Part shown: positions 1 through 43,437 of the stretch, piece after piece
Numbering within the stretch: position 1 is the first letter of the stretch
Layout of the letters: each line of letters opens with the position of its first letter
NCBI RefSeq assembly: GCF_003597395.2
Contig: NC_133778.1
Span: 27,591,748-27,655,747 of the forward strand
Source: Chelonoidis abingdonii
Lineage: Eukaryota; Chordata; Testudines; Testudinidae
Length of the DNA stretch: 64,000 bases
Direction of reading: 5' to 3'
Program-made: the position numbers and the translations under genes
Notes under the pieces: model-generated
What the model was told of the DNA's origin: nothing
Seen by the model: only the letters and a program-made list of their open reading frames with translations
Databases searched by the model: none

Positions 1-1722
1 GCTCCACTCCACCAGTCATCCCATGAACCGATCCAGCTGTCCCTGCAAACTGCTCAGCTCCACTCCACTGCACTGGTTTGCTGCTCCAACCATCCTGCAA
101 ACTGCTTTGCCAGCTGATTAGCGGTAGGTCTTCAGGCTCCCCCACTAGTTAACACAGCACTCAGTGATCTCAACTCAGTAGTTTTATCTCTTTTAGTGAT
201 TTCAGCTTGAACCCTTACAACCCCCCTACTAAACTATATCCCCTGAGTCCTGAACACACCGATCTGGATTCCACCACGTGAGGGTCACCCTGTCCCCATT
301 ACCCAGCCCGCTTACTCTAATCATGGCTATGTGTAACCCATTATATGAGCGACGTACCCTCACTGCTCCCCTATTATATCTTGACCCCACCCACTATACA
401 CCCCACATTGGGGACATTACAGACTGTATGTATTATATGCTAAACCATAACCAACTACCAGCATCCCCCCATACTCTGTATGTTGCCCCCAATGACTAAT
501 GACTGACACATCAAACTCTTTGTATCATCTTTATTTAAATATTTTCTAATAAACTTTTATGAGGAGCCCCAGTGCTGGTACACTATTGGCCCAAAGTGAA
601 TTCAGCTCAGCAGTCTCTAGCTAGACTCCTAAAAGAATCAAAATTAGCTCTGCTATTCAACAGTGGAGAGAGAAAAGAAAGTGCAATTGGTGTGCAAGAC
701 CCTCCAGAGGAACCCATACCATCAAATACACACCTATCCCCAACCTCTCTTAATTCACTGGCTTTTGGCACCCATGTCCCTTGTCTAGCTAGTGCTATTT
801 AATTGATGGTGAGATTCTCTGTCATAAGGCAGTTTCATAGTTCCTCATTCACATAATCAGGGTGACAACACTTTATTCCTCCTGCCCCAATAATAAAGAA
901 TTTGGGGATCCCACAGCTGTCAAAGTAACCATTTTAGGCTGCCCTGGGCTATGCTAGGCAGAGTGGGCATGCCTATGCAAAAACAATCAGTCTCTGAAAC
1001 TCTTTTCCACACTCACCATAATTCACCACCAGATGTCAGGGTAGAGCTCATCCTGACTCTGCTTACGTTTATTATTGTTTAACATGTGGTGATAGCACCC
1101 ACAGGCCCTCTGTTAGGATCCCATTGTGCTAGCTAGGCATTGCCCCAAAGAATATCATCTGTATTCTTAATAGAGCTGAACATGAATTATCTGTAAGATT
1201 AAAATACAAACTCATCTTCAAATAAAATTAAGATTGTGATTAAAATACAATACAATAAAGGAAATGGAAAGTTAAAGCTAATGCACGTATAACAGGCCCT
1301 ATTCTGTATTGATGTATCCAGTGAAACCCCATTGGAGGAATACTGCTTTCCGACCCATGAAGTGGGCTCCATGGATGCAGAGATTGACCCACATAGAGCA
1401 CATTGTAGGATTGCGGCCTTTATTGCAAATTGAGTAAAACAGCGCACTGGTTTCCACCTTTTCTATCCATTATCCCATTATATATCAAAGCAGAATTTCC
1501 CCATTATGTGTGCACAGTGCCCAGAGACACAATTTTGGCACCACAATCCTTATTTTAATTGGGTTGTCCCATGAACAGTTCCACAGAATTCAAAATGTTC
1601 TAATGTATTTTGTGGCTAATGCAAAGATCATGATGTCAACTTTATGAGTTTTTCCCAGAACATACTGTTTTAAAAGTGGGAACTGTAAGTCCTCTGTTGA
1701 AAAAAAAATCATATTTGGATCA
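1..1722. other. Unassigned upstream intergenic sequence
   Basis: No gene recognised. Short open frames at 278-499 and 572-802 lack similarity I can name. Bases 230-570 look like a degraded interspersed repeat and contain AATAAA-like signals (TCTAATAAACTT near 548). Bases 1090-1145 resemble the MIR1_Amn/CORE-SINE body (CCATTGTGCTAGCTAGGC). By mammalian synteny the 3' end of STAT4 would lie further upstream, but none of its exons is here. Confidence 0.4.
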
Positions 1723-1730
1723 TCTACTAG

Positions 1731-2469
1731 CAGGACCGGCGCTAGGGTTTTGAGCACCCTAGGCGGACAGCAATTTCGCCGCCCCACGCGCTGGTCCCAC
1801 GGCTCCAGTGGAGCTGCCGCAGTGGTGCCTGCGGGCGGTCCACCGGAGCCGCGCGAGCAGCTGACCGTCCGCAGGCACCACTGCGGCAGCTCCATGGGAG
1901 CTGCCTGCCGCCCCCTCCGGCAGCACCCTGACCCAGGGGGCTCTTGGGCTGCCGGCTGCCGCGGTGGCGCCCTGACCCAGGGAAACCCCAGGCTGCCGGC
2001 TGCCGCAGCGGCGCCCTGACCCAGGTTTAGAGCACCTCCGCAGCAGCTGGCAGCCCGGGCTTTCCCTGGGCCAGGGGACACCCTGGGCTGCCGGCTGCCG
2101 CGGTGGCGCCCTGACCCAGGGAAACCCCAGGCTGCCGGCTGCCGCAGCGGCGCCCTGACCCAGGTTTAGAGCACCTCCGCAGCAGCTGGCAGCCCGGGCT
2201 TTCCCTGGGCCAGGGGACACCCTGGGCTGCCGGCTGCCGTGGCGGCACCCTGACCCAGGGAAACCCTGGGCTGCCGGCTGCCGCGGTGGCGCCCTGACCC
2301 AGGGGACACCCTGGGCTGCCGGCTACCGCCGGCAGCTCAGACTCCCTCTCTGTCTTAGCAGCAGGGCTGCTCAACCATTTAAAAAAAATTGGGGGGGGCT
2401 TTTTGGTGCCCCCAAATCTCGGCGCCCTAGCCAACCGCCTAGTTCACCTAAATGGTTGCACCGGCCCTG
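1731..2469. mobile_element. hAT-type MITE with GC-rich tandem interior
   Basis: Flanked by a perfect 8-bp target duplication TCTACTAG (1723-1730 and 2470-2477), the hAT size. Termini are CAGGACCGGCGCTAG and, reverse strand, CAGGGCCGGTGCAA. The inside contains 139-bp direct repeats. Open reading frames inside follow the repeat and are not genes. Confidence 0.85.
1945..2222. repeat. 139-bp tandem repeat, two near-identical copies, inside the hAT MITE
   Basis: Units start at 1945 and 2084 with TGGGCTGCCGGCTGCCGCGG, with a partial third at 2223. Each contains shorter CCCTGACCCAGG modules. It is a minisatellite expansion of the MITE interior. Confidence 0.85.
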
Positions 2470-2720
2470 TCTACTAGACAAAGCAAAAGAACTACATTCA
2501 GCTTATCTTCAATGGGAGTTCTTAAAACAAAGTTGACAATCAGAGTTGTTCAACAGATTCAAAAACAAATCAAAATGCTGATGACAAATGGAAACTATTT
2601 TAAATAATTTCCCCTCTCAATCTCCAAGCAGAAGGAAGAGGCTTAATGAAAAAGTATGGGCCTCAAGCCAACGGTCAAAAAAATCCTCCACCAGTACCTT
2701 GGAGAAGAGTGTCTCTATGG

Positions 2721-3031
2721 CAGGGGTAGGCAACCTATGGCACGCGTGCCGAAGGCAGCATGAAAGCTGATTTTCAGTGGCACTCACACTGCCTGGGTCC
2801 TGGCCACCAGTCCGGGGGGCTCTGCATTTTAATTTAATTTAAAATTAAACTTCTAAAACATTTTATAAACCTTATTTACTTTACATACAACAATAGTTTA
2901 GTTATATATTATAGATGGATAGAAAGAGACCTTCTAAAAACTTTAAAATGTATTTCCGGCACACGAAACCTTAAATTAGAGTGAATAAATGAAGACTCGG
3001 CACACCACTCCTGAAAGGTTGTCAACTCCTG
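2721..3031. mobile_element. hAT-type MITE, AT-rich interior
   Basis: Ends CAGGGGTAGGCAACCTATGG and, on the reverse strand, CAGGAGTTGACAACCTTT. 8-bp target duplication CTCTATGG / CTCTATGC (2713-2720, 3032-3039), one mismatch. Confidence 0.8.
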
Positions 3032-3523
3032 CTCTATGCTATGTACTTTGACCTGACCCATGTCTGAAGACAATATGAGTTTTGCTATTGACTTCAATGG
3101 CAGCAAGACTGAGCTGTCAGTGAGGCAAGCCCTAAAATAGTTATGCTGAGATACTCTAGTCTTTTTCTCCTTAAAGACATAAACCCTCCTCTTGTGACTT
3201 AAGCAGGAGTTGGGGCCATGCAGACATTTGCAATATGGGCCCCTAATTTATCTGAATGTCAAGGTTAGGTTTCACTATTGAGTTTCTTAAAGCTATGGCA
3301 TCAGCACTTTGCAGCAAAACTAGTGCAGCTTTTTACTGAATGCCTTTTTTTTTTTAAAACAATATATCAATAAACATCATGGGGCACTGGAAGGGAAAAG
3401 TTTATTTGATTTTAAATCAAAATGCAATGGTGAAACCAAAGTGTGCAAGAGGTGCAACACTAGCAAGTTGTCATACAATGCACCACTAAAAGTCAAAGCT
3501 AGTAAGGAGAACTTGCACTGAAA

Positions 3524-3648
3524 AGAGCAAAGAGTCCTGTGGACCTTATAGACTAAAAGAGAATTGGAACATCCAATAGGTCTGTTAGTCTATAAGGTGC
3601 CACAGGACTCTTTGCTGCTTTTACAGATCCAGACTAATACCCTCTGAT
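3524..3648. mobile_element. Retroposed foldback element
   Basis: Inverted arms of about 35 nt (3521-3556 against 3585-3621, GCAAAGAGTCCTGTGG paired with CCACAGGACTCTTTGC) surround a short loop. Flanked by a 13-bp direct repeat ACTTGCACTGAAA / ACTTGCATTGAAA (3511-3523, 3649-3661), suggesting a retroposon-type insertion. The right arm resembles a dispersed turtle repeat; family name unknown to me. Confidence 0.6.
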
Positions 3649-4063
3649 ACTTGCATTGAAATGATTTTTCCCATGGAATTTGGTGGTTTACTGATTTACT
3701 GTGATCTTTTTGTCACAATTCTCAAACATGAAGGTTGTAAGTGTCTTAAACATGCTCATGAATGTGTTTTTTAGCATACACATCAGTTTAAATGTTCTTG
3801 ACCCCTTTTTGAGGAATTAATGATGAAAAATTAAAACCTTTCAAACCCCCAATAAATCACTTAAGTAGACATGGCACAAGAGGAGGTTATACTCAAAAGT
3901 CAGTCTATGGCTGCAAGCTGAACTCATTTGCCTTTCTTTGCAGGACCAGGCGATAAAAACAGGGCTTTGTCTAGTGGAGATCCTTGGAAAAAAGGTACAC
4001 TGCTTTGTGTTACCATTAGTAGTTTTTGAAAGTTGATTGAGAAATATTTGACTAAGCATAATG

Positions 4064-4118
4064 TGATGCATGGCAGTTAGTCCCATTGAACTTGATGCAT
4101 GGCAGTTAGTCCTATTGA
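4064..4118. repeat. 29-bp tandem duplication
   Basis: TGATGCATGGCAGTTAGTCC is repeated at 4064 and 4093 followed by CATTGAA / TATTGAA. A simple local duplication just before the G-rich minisatellite. Confidence 0.85.
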
Positions 4119-4545
4119 ATGGGCCAGTGGGGAGGGTTGTGGGGGTTAGCCCCGTGGAGCAGGACGGTAGGTGGGGGCTCTGCGGGGGTGGTGGTTAGCC
4201 TGTGGAGCAGGGCGGAGGGGAAGGGGCTCTGCGGGGTGGGGGTTAGCCTGTGGAGCGCGGGGGGGGGGTTCTGTAGAGCAGGACGGTGCGGGGGGGCTAG
4301 CCCTGTGGACGGGGGGGGGTTAGCCCTGTAGAGCTGGTGGGGCCTCTGCGGGGGGGTTAGCCTGTGGAGCGGGGGGGCTCTGTAGAGCAGGACAGTGCGG
4401 TGGGGGTTAGCCTGTGGAGCGGGGGGGCTCTGTAGAGCAGGGCGGTGCGGGGGGGTCTCTGCAGGGTGGGTGTCAGCCTGTGGAGCGGGGGGAAGGGGCT
4501 CTGCGAGGGGGAGGTCAGCCTGTGGGGCGGGGGGGGTCTCTGTGC
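4119..4545. repeat. G-rich minisatellite upstream of the STAT1 promoter
   Basis: Imperfect units of about 50-66 bp, each with TTAGCCTGTGGAGC followed by runs of G and CTCTGTAGAGCAGG. Two units starting near 4357 and 4407 are almost identical with a 50-bp period. Many G runs suggest G-quadruplex potential. Open frames on both strands here are repeat artefacts. Confidence 0.8.
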
Positions 4546-4615
4546 AGGAGAGCGGGGAACAGGGAGGGTAGGACGCTGGCCGGAACAGCCGCGTGCCTTA
4601 GCGCCGGGCCCGCGG

Positions 4616-4620
4616 ATTGG
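4616..4620 (-). promoter_or_regulatory. Inverted CCAAT box (ATTGG)
   Basis: ATTGG in the context GCGGATTGGCCC lies about 110 nt upstream of the exon-1 donor. This is a plausible NF-Y site in a TATA-less promoter. The motif is short, so only position supports it. Confidence 0.4.
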
Positions 4621-4639
4621 CCCAGGCGCTTCCCGTGTG

Positions 4640-4728
4640 GCGGTCGCTTTGTTGCTAGTTCTCAGCTCGGTTTCGTTTTGCCGGCGGAGCGGCGGCAGCG
4701 GGGTTTGGAGCCTCCTCTCGACAGGCGG
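4640..4728 (+). other. STAT1: STAT1 exon 1 (5'UTR, non-coding), 5' edge uncertain
   Basis: The exon ends at a strong donor, GCGG|GTGAGT (intron from 4729), inside the CpG island. The start is a guess: no transcription start can be read from sequence alone. Human STAT1 has two non-coding leader exons; a second leader exon could lie in the intron between 4729 and 9955 but I could not recognise it. Confidence 0.6.
4669..4682 (+). promoter_or_regulatory. ISRE/IRF-element-like motif GGTTTCGTTTTGCC
   Basis: TTTCGTTTTG differs by one base from the inverted IRF element TTTCNNTTTC and sits in the CpG island about 46 nt before the exon-1 donor. STAT1 is itself interferon-induced in mammals, so an IRF/ISGF3 element here would fit autoregulation. 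No canonical GAS (TTCNNNGAA) was seen in 4560-4730. Confidence 0.4.
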
Positions 4729-6336
4729 GTGAGTAGCCGCCGCCAGCCCCCAGGGCGGAGGGCGCGCGGTGCCCGGCCCCGGTCCCGCATAAGGAGCTGC
4801 CGGGCACGGAGGCGCCCCCGGGCCGTTTGCCCGCCCTGCTGCTGGGGCCCGCGGGGCAGGACCGGCCCTGTGCTCGAAGTGGCCTAAGGGGAGCAAGGAG
4901 GGTTGGGTGCTCCCGGGGCTGCAGCAAGCCCTTTGTTCCCAGGTTTGTCACAAGGTTTCTTCCTGTGTGCCCTCAGCCGAGCCACTTCATCTCGGGGTGC
5001 CCCAGGGCCGGCAAGGGCGTTAACGCTGCTCCCCCTCATCGGAGGGCTGCTGCCGGCTGGAGTCAGGGGTGCGTAGGGGAACACTCCGTAACTGTAGCCG
5101 CGCTCACACCTGCTGGTGCAGGGAACTAGAGTCCCACCGAGCGGGAGAGCAGCAACAGAGTTCAAAGTCGGGTGGACCACAGGCCTTGCTCGTGCAGGTT
5201 AAAGGGGGACACTACGACTGTGAAGATCACCCTTCAGCCTGAAATTTTGTTCACCTGTTGTTATTGCAAATAACCTACTTATAACTGAGAAAGATTAGAG
5301 GGGGAAAACAAGCTGTTTGTTTACCACGGGCATTTGACAGCACGTATGAAGTTGTTCTCTGTATGTGGGTTTCCTACAGCATTAGGCAACAGAAAGATGT
5401 TTGTAACAAAAAAGGAAAATGTGATCGCCGAACCAGAAGGAAAAAAGGGCGGTTGCAGAGATGAAATTACTTTTAATTCCCTTTTTTGAATAAACCAGCT
5501 TCAGACTTGTTTACAGTGTAGATCTGAACACACAGGGACTGAAGTTAAACAGCAAAATGAAAGTGTGCCTGGAATCAGGTGTACAAAAATGGCTGTGCAA
5601 AAAGCAACAAAAGTATCTGTCAGTTATGGGGCAAATCACAAAACTCACTCACCAAGTGGTCCAGAACAGTAAAGCTACCAGGAGTTTATGTTGTTCTTGA
5701 TATTAAAAAAAAAAAAAAGGGCAGAAAAGTAAGTTTAATGCTGGGTACCAATTACTCTTAGAGATCAGGGCTTATTATTCAAATTGTGTTTTGTTTAAAA
5801 AAAAACCCCACAAGTCTTTGACCCTTTTCACTAGGGTTTGAAATTATGTAAGAGTGACTTTAGAAATGCAGATCTGAGCTCTGGCTGGGTTGAACTTGGC
5901 ATGACTGAGGGAAGAGAAAAGAGGCAGAAGTGGCTATATGCTACATTGGCAGCCACCTGGAGTCTTATCTCTATGGTATTCTACCCTACAGCGGGTAAAG
6001 ATGTCTTGGCTAAAGCGTTTAAGAACCGCTAGGGAGATTTCAGCCATGCAAGATGACTTGTAAATGGCAGCACAGATCCTGCAGGAACTATGCTGCCTTG
6101 GAGGAGTGCCACAACAAAACACAAAAAAAGCCACTCCTTTAGAGAACTGGACCTTCCCATCTCTTCATAGTCTCCAGATATGTAGCATTGGGAACCTGTA
6201 TCACCTGCTTCCTCTGAGACTCGAGTTTCTTTTAGTACCATATCCCTTTCCTAAATAAATACACACAGAGGGGTACAACTTGGTCCCAAGATTTTAGGAG
6301 GGCATAATGAAGGAACATTGCATAAAGAACACAGTA

Positions 6337-7239
6337 CACCTCTACCCAGATATAATGTGACCCGATATAACGCGGGTTCATATAGCATGGTAAAGCTCTG
6401 ACACGCTCTGAGCAGCATGTTAAGGGTGCCAGGCTGGGCTGGGGCCAAGGGGTTGGATAAGGGGCAGAAGGTCTCAGGGGCAGTCAGGGGCTCTCCCCCC
6501 CCAGGGTCTGGGAGGCAGGAGCTGTGAGGGGGGGCACTTTTGGGGCCCCCACAGTCCCAGAGTGGCCCGGGGGATTAGCAGGGGGCCAAGAGCAGCCCGC
6601 TCCGCTTCCCTTGCCCCGGCCCCGGCCCCAGCCGTGTCGCTCGGGGGAGGGGGTTTGGAGGAAGGGATCCCCCACACACTCACTGTCAGTGGCAGAAGCA
6701 GAGCAGCCTGGCCCCAGCCCGCTCCACTCTGCCAGCTCCCAGCCACCGTGCTCCACTTCCTGCTGCAGGTGAGTGCGGGACCTTTCCTCAACCTCCTGCC
6801 CCACCCCCAGACACATCTGGGTCCGGGCAAGGAAAGTGGAGCAGGCTGAGGCTGCATCGCTCCGTTTCCCACCACCGGTGAGTAGGGGGGACGTCGTTTT
6901 CCTAACCTCCCCACACTCACTGGCAGCGGGAAGCGGAGCACCGTGGCTAGGAGGTGGTGGAGTGGAGCAGGCTGGGGCCATGCTGCTCTGCTTCCTACCA
7001 TTGCTGGTGAGTGCCTGTCAGGGGGCAGGGTGTGTGGATAGGGGTCGGAGCATTCAGGGAACAGGGGGGTTGGGTAGGGGTGGGGTCCTGGAGGTGATTA
7101 GGGACAGGGGTCTCTGGAGGGGGCGGTCAAGGCACAAGGAACAGAGGGGTCAAAGCAAGTTTGATATAACACGGTCTCACCTATAACACGGTGAGATTTT
7201 TTGTCTCCCGAGGACCGCATTATGTCAGCGGTAAAGGTG
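6337..7239. mobile_element. pogo/Tigger-type MITE with GC-rich interior (STAT1 intron 1)
   Basis: Inverted ends CACCTCTACCCAGATATAAT and, reverse strand, CACCTTTACCGCTGACATAA, flanked by TA (6335-6336, 7240-7241). The GC-rich centre has open frames on both strands without recognisable protein. Non-autonomous. Confidence 0.8.
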
Positions 7240-7347
7240 TATAATGAAATGTAAAGATCTTGGATACTTGCATACCTTTTCAAAGAGAACATGCACAATT
7301 AGAGAAATCACTTTCAGAGGGACTTAGGAGCCTAAGTGACTTTAAAA

Positions 7348-7450
7348 ATCTAAGTCAGAAGGGACCATTATGATCATCTGACCTGCATAACACAGGCCAC
7401 AGAGTTTTGCTAAGCGATTCTTTCCATGACCCCATAATTTCTAGTTGAAC
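7348..7450 (-). mobile_element. CR1 LINE fragment
   Basis: GTCAGAAGGGACCATTATGA and the following CTGCATAACACAGGCC are typical of amniote CR1 3' regions read in reverse. It seems to continue at 8085 after a break occupied by later insertions. Confidence 0.75.
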
Positions 7451-7595
7451 TAGAGCAGTGATTGACTGAGGTTTACGAGCCACAAATGGCTCTTCACAGC
7501 ACATGATATTGAAACACTGATTTAATTATTAACCAATCAGGATGCTTTTACTCTGTTATTAAACACAGTAGGTTAGACGGACACCTGTCAGAGAT

Positions 7596-7788
7596 CACCT
7601 TGATCACAGTCCATCACTGTTCACAGAGAGAGCGCCGATCACTAGCCAGTCCTTCAGCCACCCGCCAGCCAGGCTGTCAGTGGCACTAGACAGCCGATTG
7701 GCATAGCACATCACAGCCCAGAACCCCTAGTAATACGCCAGCCTCAGCCTCCCAAGTAGCTAGGTAGGCACACACCACCATGCCCAAA
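7596..7788 (-). mobile_element. 7SL-derived SINE, copy A (reverse orientation)
   Basis: On the reverse strand the element starts with a 7SL RNA head (GTGTGTGCCTACCTAGCTAC, GGGAGGCTGAGGCTGG, GGGGTTCTGGGCTGTGATGT, GCTATGCCAATCGG) to about 7689, then a tail with TGCCACTGACAGCCTGGC, GGGTGGCTGAAGGACT and GATCGGCGCTCTCT, ending CAAGGTG. Flanks carry the 12-bp duplication CCTGTCAGAGAT / CCCGTCAGAGAT (7584-7595, 7789-7800). No poly(A) tail. Shares head and tail with the copy at 54709-54940. Confidence 0.8.
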
Positions 7789-7829
7789 CCCGTCAGAGAT
7801 AGTCCAGATAATTCTTAGTCCTGCCTTGA

Positions 7830-7888
7830 GTGCGGGGGCCTGGACTAGAAGACCTCTTGAGGTTCCTTCCAGTTCTATGATTCTATTA
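7830..7888 (+). mobile_element. CR1 LINE 3' terminus
   Basis: CTGGACTAGAAGACCTCTTG then TTCCTTCCAGTTCTATGATT matches the conserved amniote CR1 3' end with its ATTCTATGATTCTAT terminus. Confidence 0.8.
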
Positions 7889-8084
7889 ACCTGTTGTAGT
7901 TGATAAAATAATAATTGGTCAGTCATTTTCCTGTGAGATTCATTTATTATATATTTCCCATCAACCTGTTTAAATATGAATCTATAGTGATAGAGTAAAT
8001 GAAACAATGAATTCGCCCTACTGTGGCTCTTTTTGGGCAATGTTGAGTGCTAGTTTGGCTCCTGAACCACTGAAGTCATGAGTG

Positions 8085-8510
8085 TCACTGAGCTAGAGCA
8101 TCTCTTTAAAAGACTCAGTTATGGAAAATCGATTACATCTCCAGGTAACTTCTTCCAGTGATTAACAACTCTGTTAAAAATTTTCACCGTATTTCTAGCC
8201 TGAATTCATCTCACTTCAGCTTTTATGTCTTTTGTCTGCTAAATTAAAGAGCTTTCTAATATAAGAAATCTTTTCCCTGTGTAGGTACTTAAAAAGGTGA
8301 TCTTGGGTAAGATAAACACCTTGAGCGTCCTTAGTCTCTCACTGAGGCAGGCTTTTCAGATCTCAGATCATTCTTATGTCTCTGTTCTGAACCTTTTCCA
8401 ATTTTTCAACTTTTTAAAAATTCTGGACATGAGAATTGGACACAGTACTTCAACAGTCTCACTAATTTCATGTTCAGCTGGTTATCCACTAAGATATCTG
8501 CTCTAGTTAT
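8085..8510 (-). mobile_element. CR1 LINE fragment (continuation)
   Basis: Contains diverged CR1 3' region blocks in reverse, such as CTTCCAGTGATTAACAACTC, CTGTGTAGGTACTTAAAAAG and CTGAACCTTTTCCAATTTTT. Probably one CR1 copy with the piece at 7348-7450. Confidence 0.7.
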
Positions 8511-41659
<33,149 letters not shown>

Positions 41660-43330
41660 GTGTTATTGGTCTCTCTACTATACTATTTGCACGCGTCCAT
41701 GCTTAAGTAGCTTGCATTTTTCTGCTTCCCTGTTTCACAACCTGCAGAGGTACGCATCAAGGCTGTTTAGTCCGTGACAAGCTTTCCTACATTCTGAAGA
41801 AAGCCCTTGGATTGTGTGGCACACTAGTGCATCAGACTGGAACTTCAGTTCAGTTTAGGAATTGAGGTTCTTAATGAATTCAGTGTAAAAATGAATGATA
41901 GCCAGAGTAGCCTGTATGTTACTGGTTGTGATATTATATTCGGTTAATTGTAATTGTCAACGAGCTAGAGAATTTTCTGTCACCACTGTGAAACTCCAGC
42001 ACAGAAAGTGGAGGGGGAAAAGCTGGAAATTCTAGCAACAGGGTAGGGGACAGTTGGGGCTTTTGGTTGGGAAAGCAGCATGGGATTATGGGAGAAGCCT
42101 GTGTTTCTACTAAATTTATCATAAATTGAAATAGTTATGTTGACATTTACAATGTTGTCTTTAGGTTTTAAAGTAAAGGTAATTCACACCTCTGAGATTG
42201 ATTTCAGGCTGCCTGCATACTCAGGCAGACAATACAGCTTCAGTTTGCACTTGGCTTACACTTGGAAGACTTTCTTCTGCAATGAGGAGGACTGGAATTT
42301 TTTCTTTTAAATGAAAGTTTGGACACTTTCTCAAAGAGTACAGCCACAAACTGCACTGACCTGTGTCTGCTTCTGCTTGGCTAAATCAGTGGCATATGCT
42401 TCATTGTAAATAAAAACTAGCATGTTATGGTAAGTGTGAAATCCACAACTGTTACTGTACTGCTTATTGAGAAAAAGAAACACCAATTCAACAGGATGTC
42501 TCACAAATCTTTTTCATGTAGAAAATCCCCAAAGGCATCATGTCACCCTAAAGTGTGTGAGCACGCTGCATATTCTGCTATTACAGCATAAAGGAATTGA
42601 AAGCTAGACATTGTAAAATTACAGCCAGTACCTTACTGAAGTACAGTTCAATAAAATCTGTGAGAGGCAGCAGAGAGATGTTTTCTCACAGGATCGTTAA
42701 TACAAGCACTGCCCTCCCTCCAACCATCATTGTAAGCTGACTGCACAGACAGCAGACATTACCCCTCTGCCAGTAGTTACTTGTGGAGGTGGAAGTGCTT
42801 TGATATTGTCAGAATTATTCATCCTTGTCCACTATGAAAATACATGTGTCTAAGTATTCACAAAGCACATAAAAGTAACGAGAACTAAAATAAATTGAGT
42901 GGGACTCCTTCATTGTGACACACCTGCCATTCCAAACAAAGAGAAAATACTCTAACCCTGCTACTGGCAAGGGGATTAATCCTGAAAAGTAAATTGAGAA
43001 TTGGGAAGAAAATCCTCAAGAAATGGAAACTTGTCAAACTGACAGATGACATCACTTGGCCTGTCAGATTGCAGCTATTTTTATAGTTCACAGTTTAGCT
43101 AGGCACTGTTGGAACGGAGAAGTCCGCTGAGGTCTTGATCTTGCACCATTCAAGTCTATAGGAGTTTTCTATTGATTTGAATGGGAGTAGGATTGAGCCC
43201 ATCCAGAGCATAAATGTGTCTTGTTTTCCTCTTTGTAACAGTAAACAAAAGCATTCCTAGCATATCAATCCACTAGTGAAAGTAGCACTGTTACCTTAAT
43301 TGAAAAATAAACTCATCTTAGGCCTCCAAG
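41660..43330 (+). other. STAT1: STAT1 3'UTR candidate with polyadenylation signals
   Basis: AATAAA hexamers occur at 42409-42414, 42650-42655 and 43306-43311. Human STAT1 has a 3'UTR of about 1.5 kb, so any of the three could be used. A palindromic repeat lies at 43132-43200. The true end cannot be fixed from sequence alone. Confidence 0.5.
43132..43200. repeat. Short palindromic dispersed repeat, copy 5
   Basis: TGATCTTGCACCATTCAAGT then TTGATTTGAATGGGAGTAGG. Foldback member of the dispersed family; lies in or just before the end of the STAT1 3'UTR candidate. Confidence 0.65.
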
Positions 43331-43437
43331 GGTGTGGCTATGCTGCAATTAGAAACCTGAGCATTGACACTGCAATTCAACAGTCCCTTAGTCCAGGCCA
43401 GCTACAGGATTTTCATTGCAGCATAGACATATCCTGA
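43331..43437. mobile_element. Short foldback MITE
   Basis: GGTGTGGCTATGCTGCAATT at the left pairs with CATTGCAGCATAGACATA at the right. About 105 bp. Confidence 0.6.

Larger units (their letters stand above)
4560..5130. promoter_or_regulatory. STAT1: CpG island / STAT1 promoter region
   Basis: A GC- and CpG-dense block, unlike the AT-rich surroundings, covers the inferred first exon of STAT1. No TATA box is evident, as is usual for CpG-island promoters. It holds an inverted CCAAT box and an ISRE-like motif. Edges are approximate because I judged them by eye. Confidence 0.75.

Noticed and set aside
1945..2222. CRISPR-like direct repeats
   Set aside because: Contiguous 139-bp tandem units without unique spacers, in a vertebrate genome.
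1590..2434. Three long overlapping open frames on the - strand (135-163 aa)
   Set aside because: They lie in the GC-rich tandem interior of a hAT MITE with a perfect target duplication. Their similarity to each other comes from the 139-bp repeat, and they show no known domain.
4357..5180. Open frames of 95-179 aa on both strands around the CpG island
   Set aside because: High-GC sequence lacks stops by composition. The Gly/Arg/Pro-rich products have no domain and overlap on both strands.
6474..7001. Open frames of 165-175 aa on the - strand
   Set aside because: They are inside a pogo-type MITE interior rich in GC, with overlapping frames on both strands and no transposase motif.
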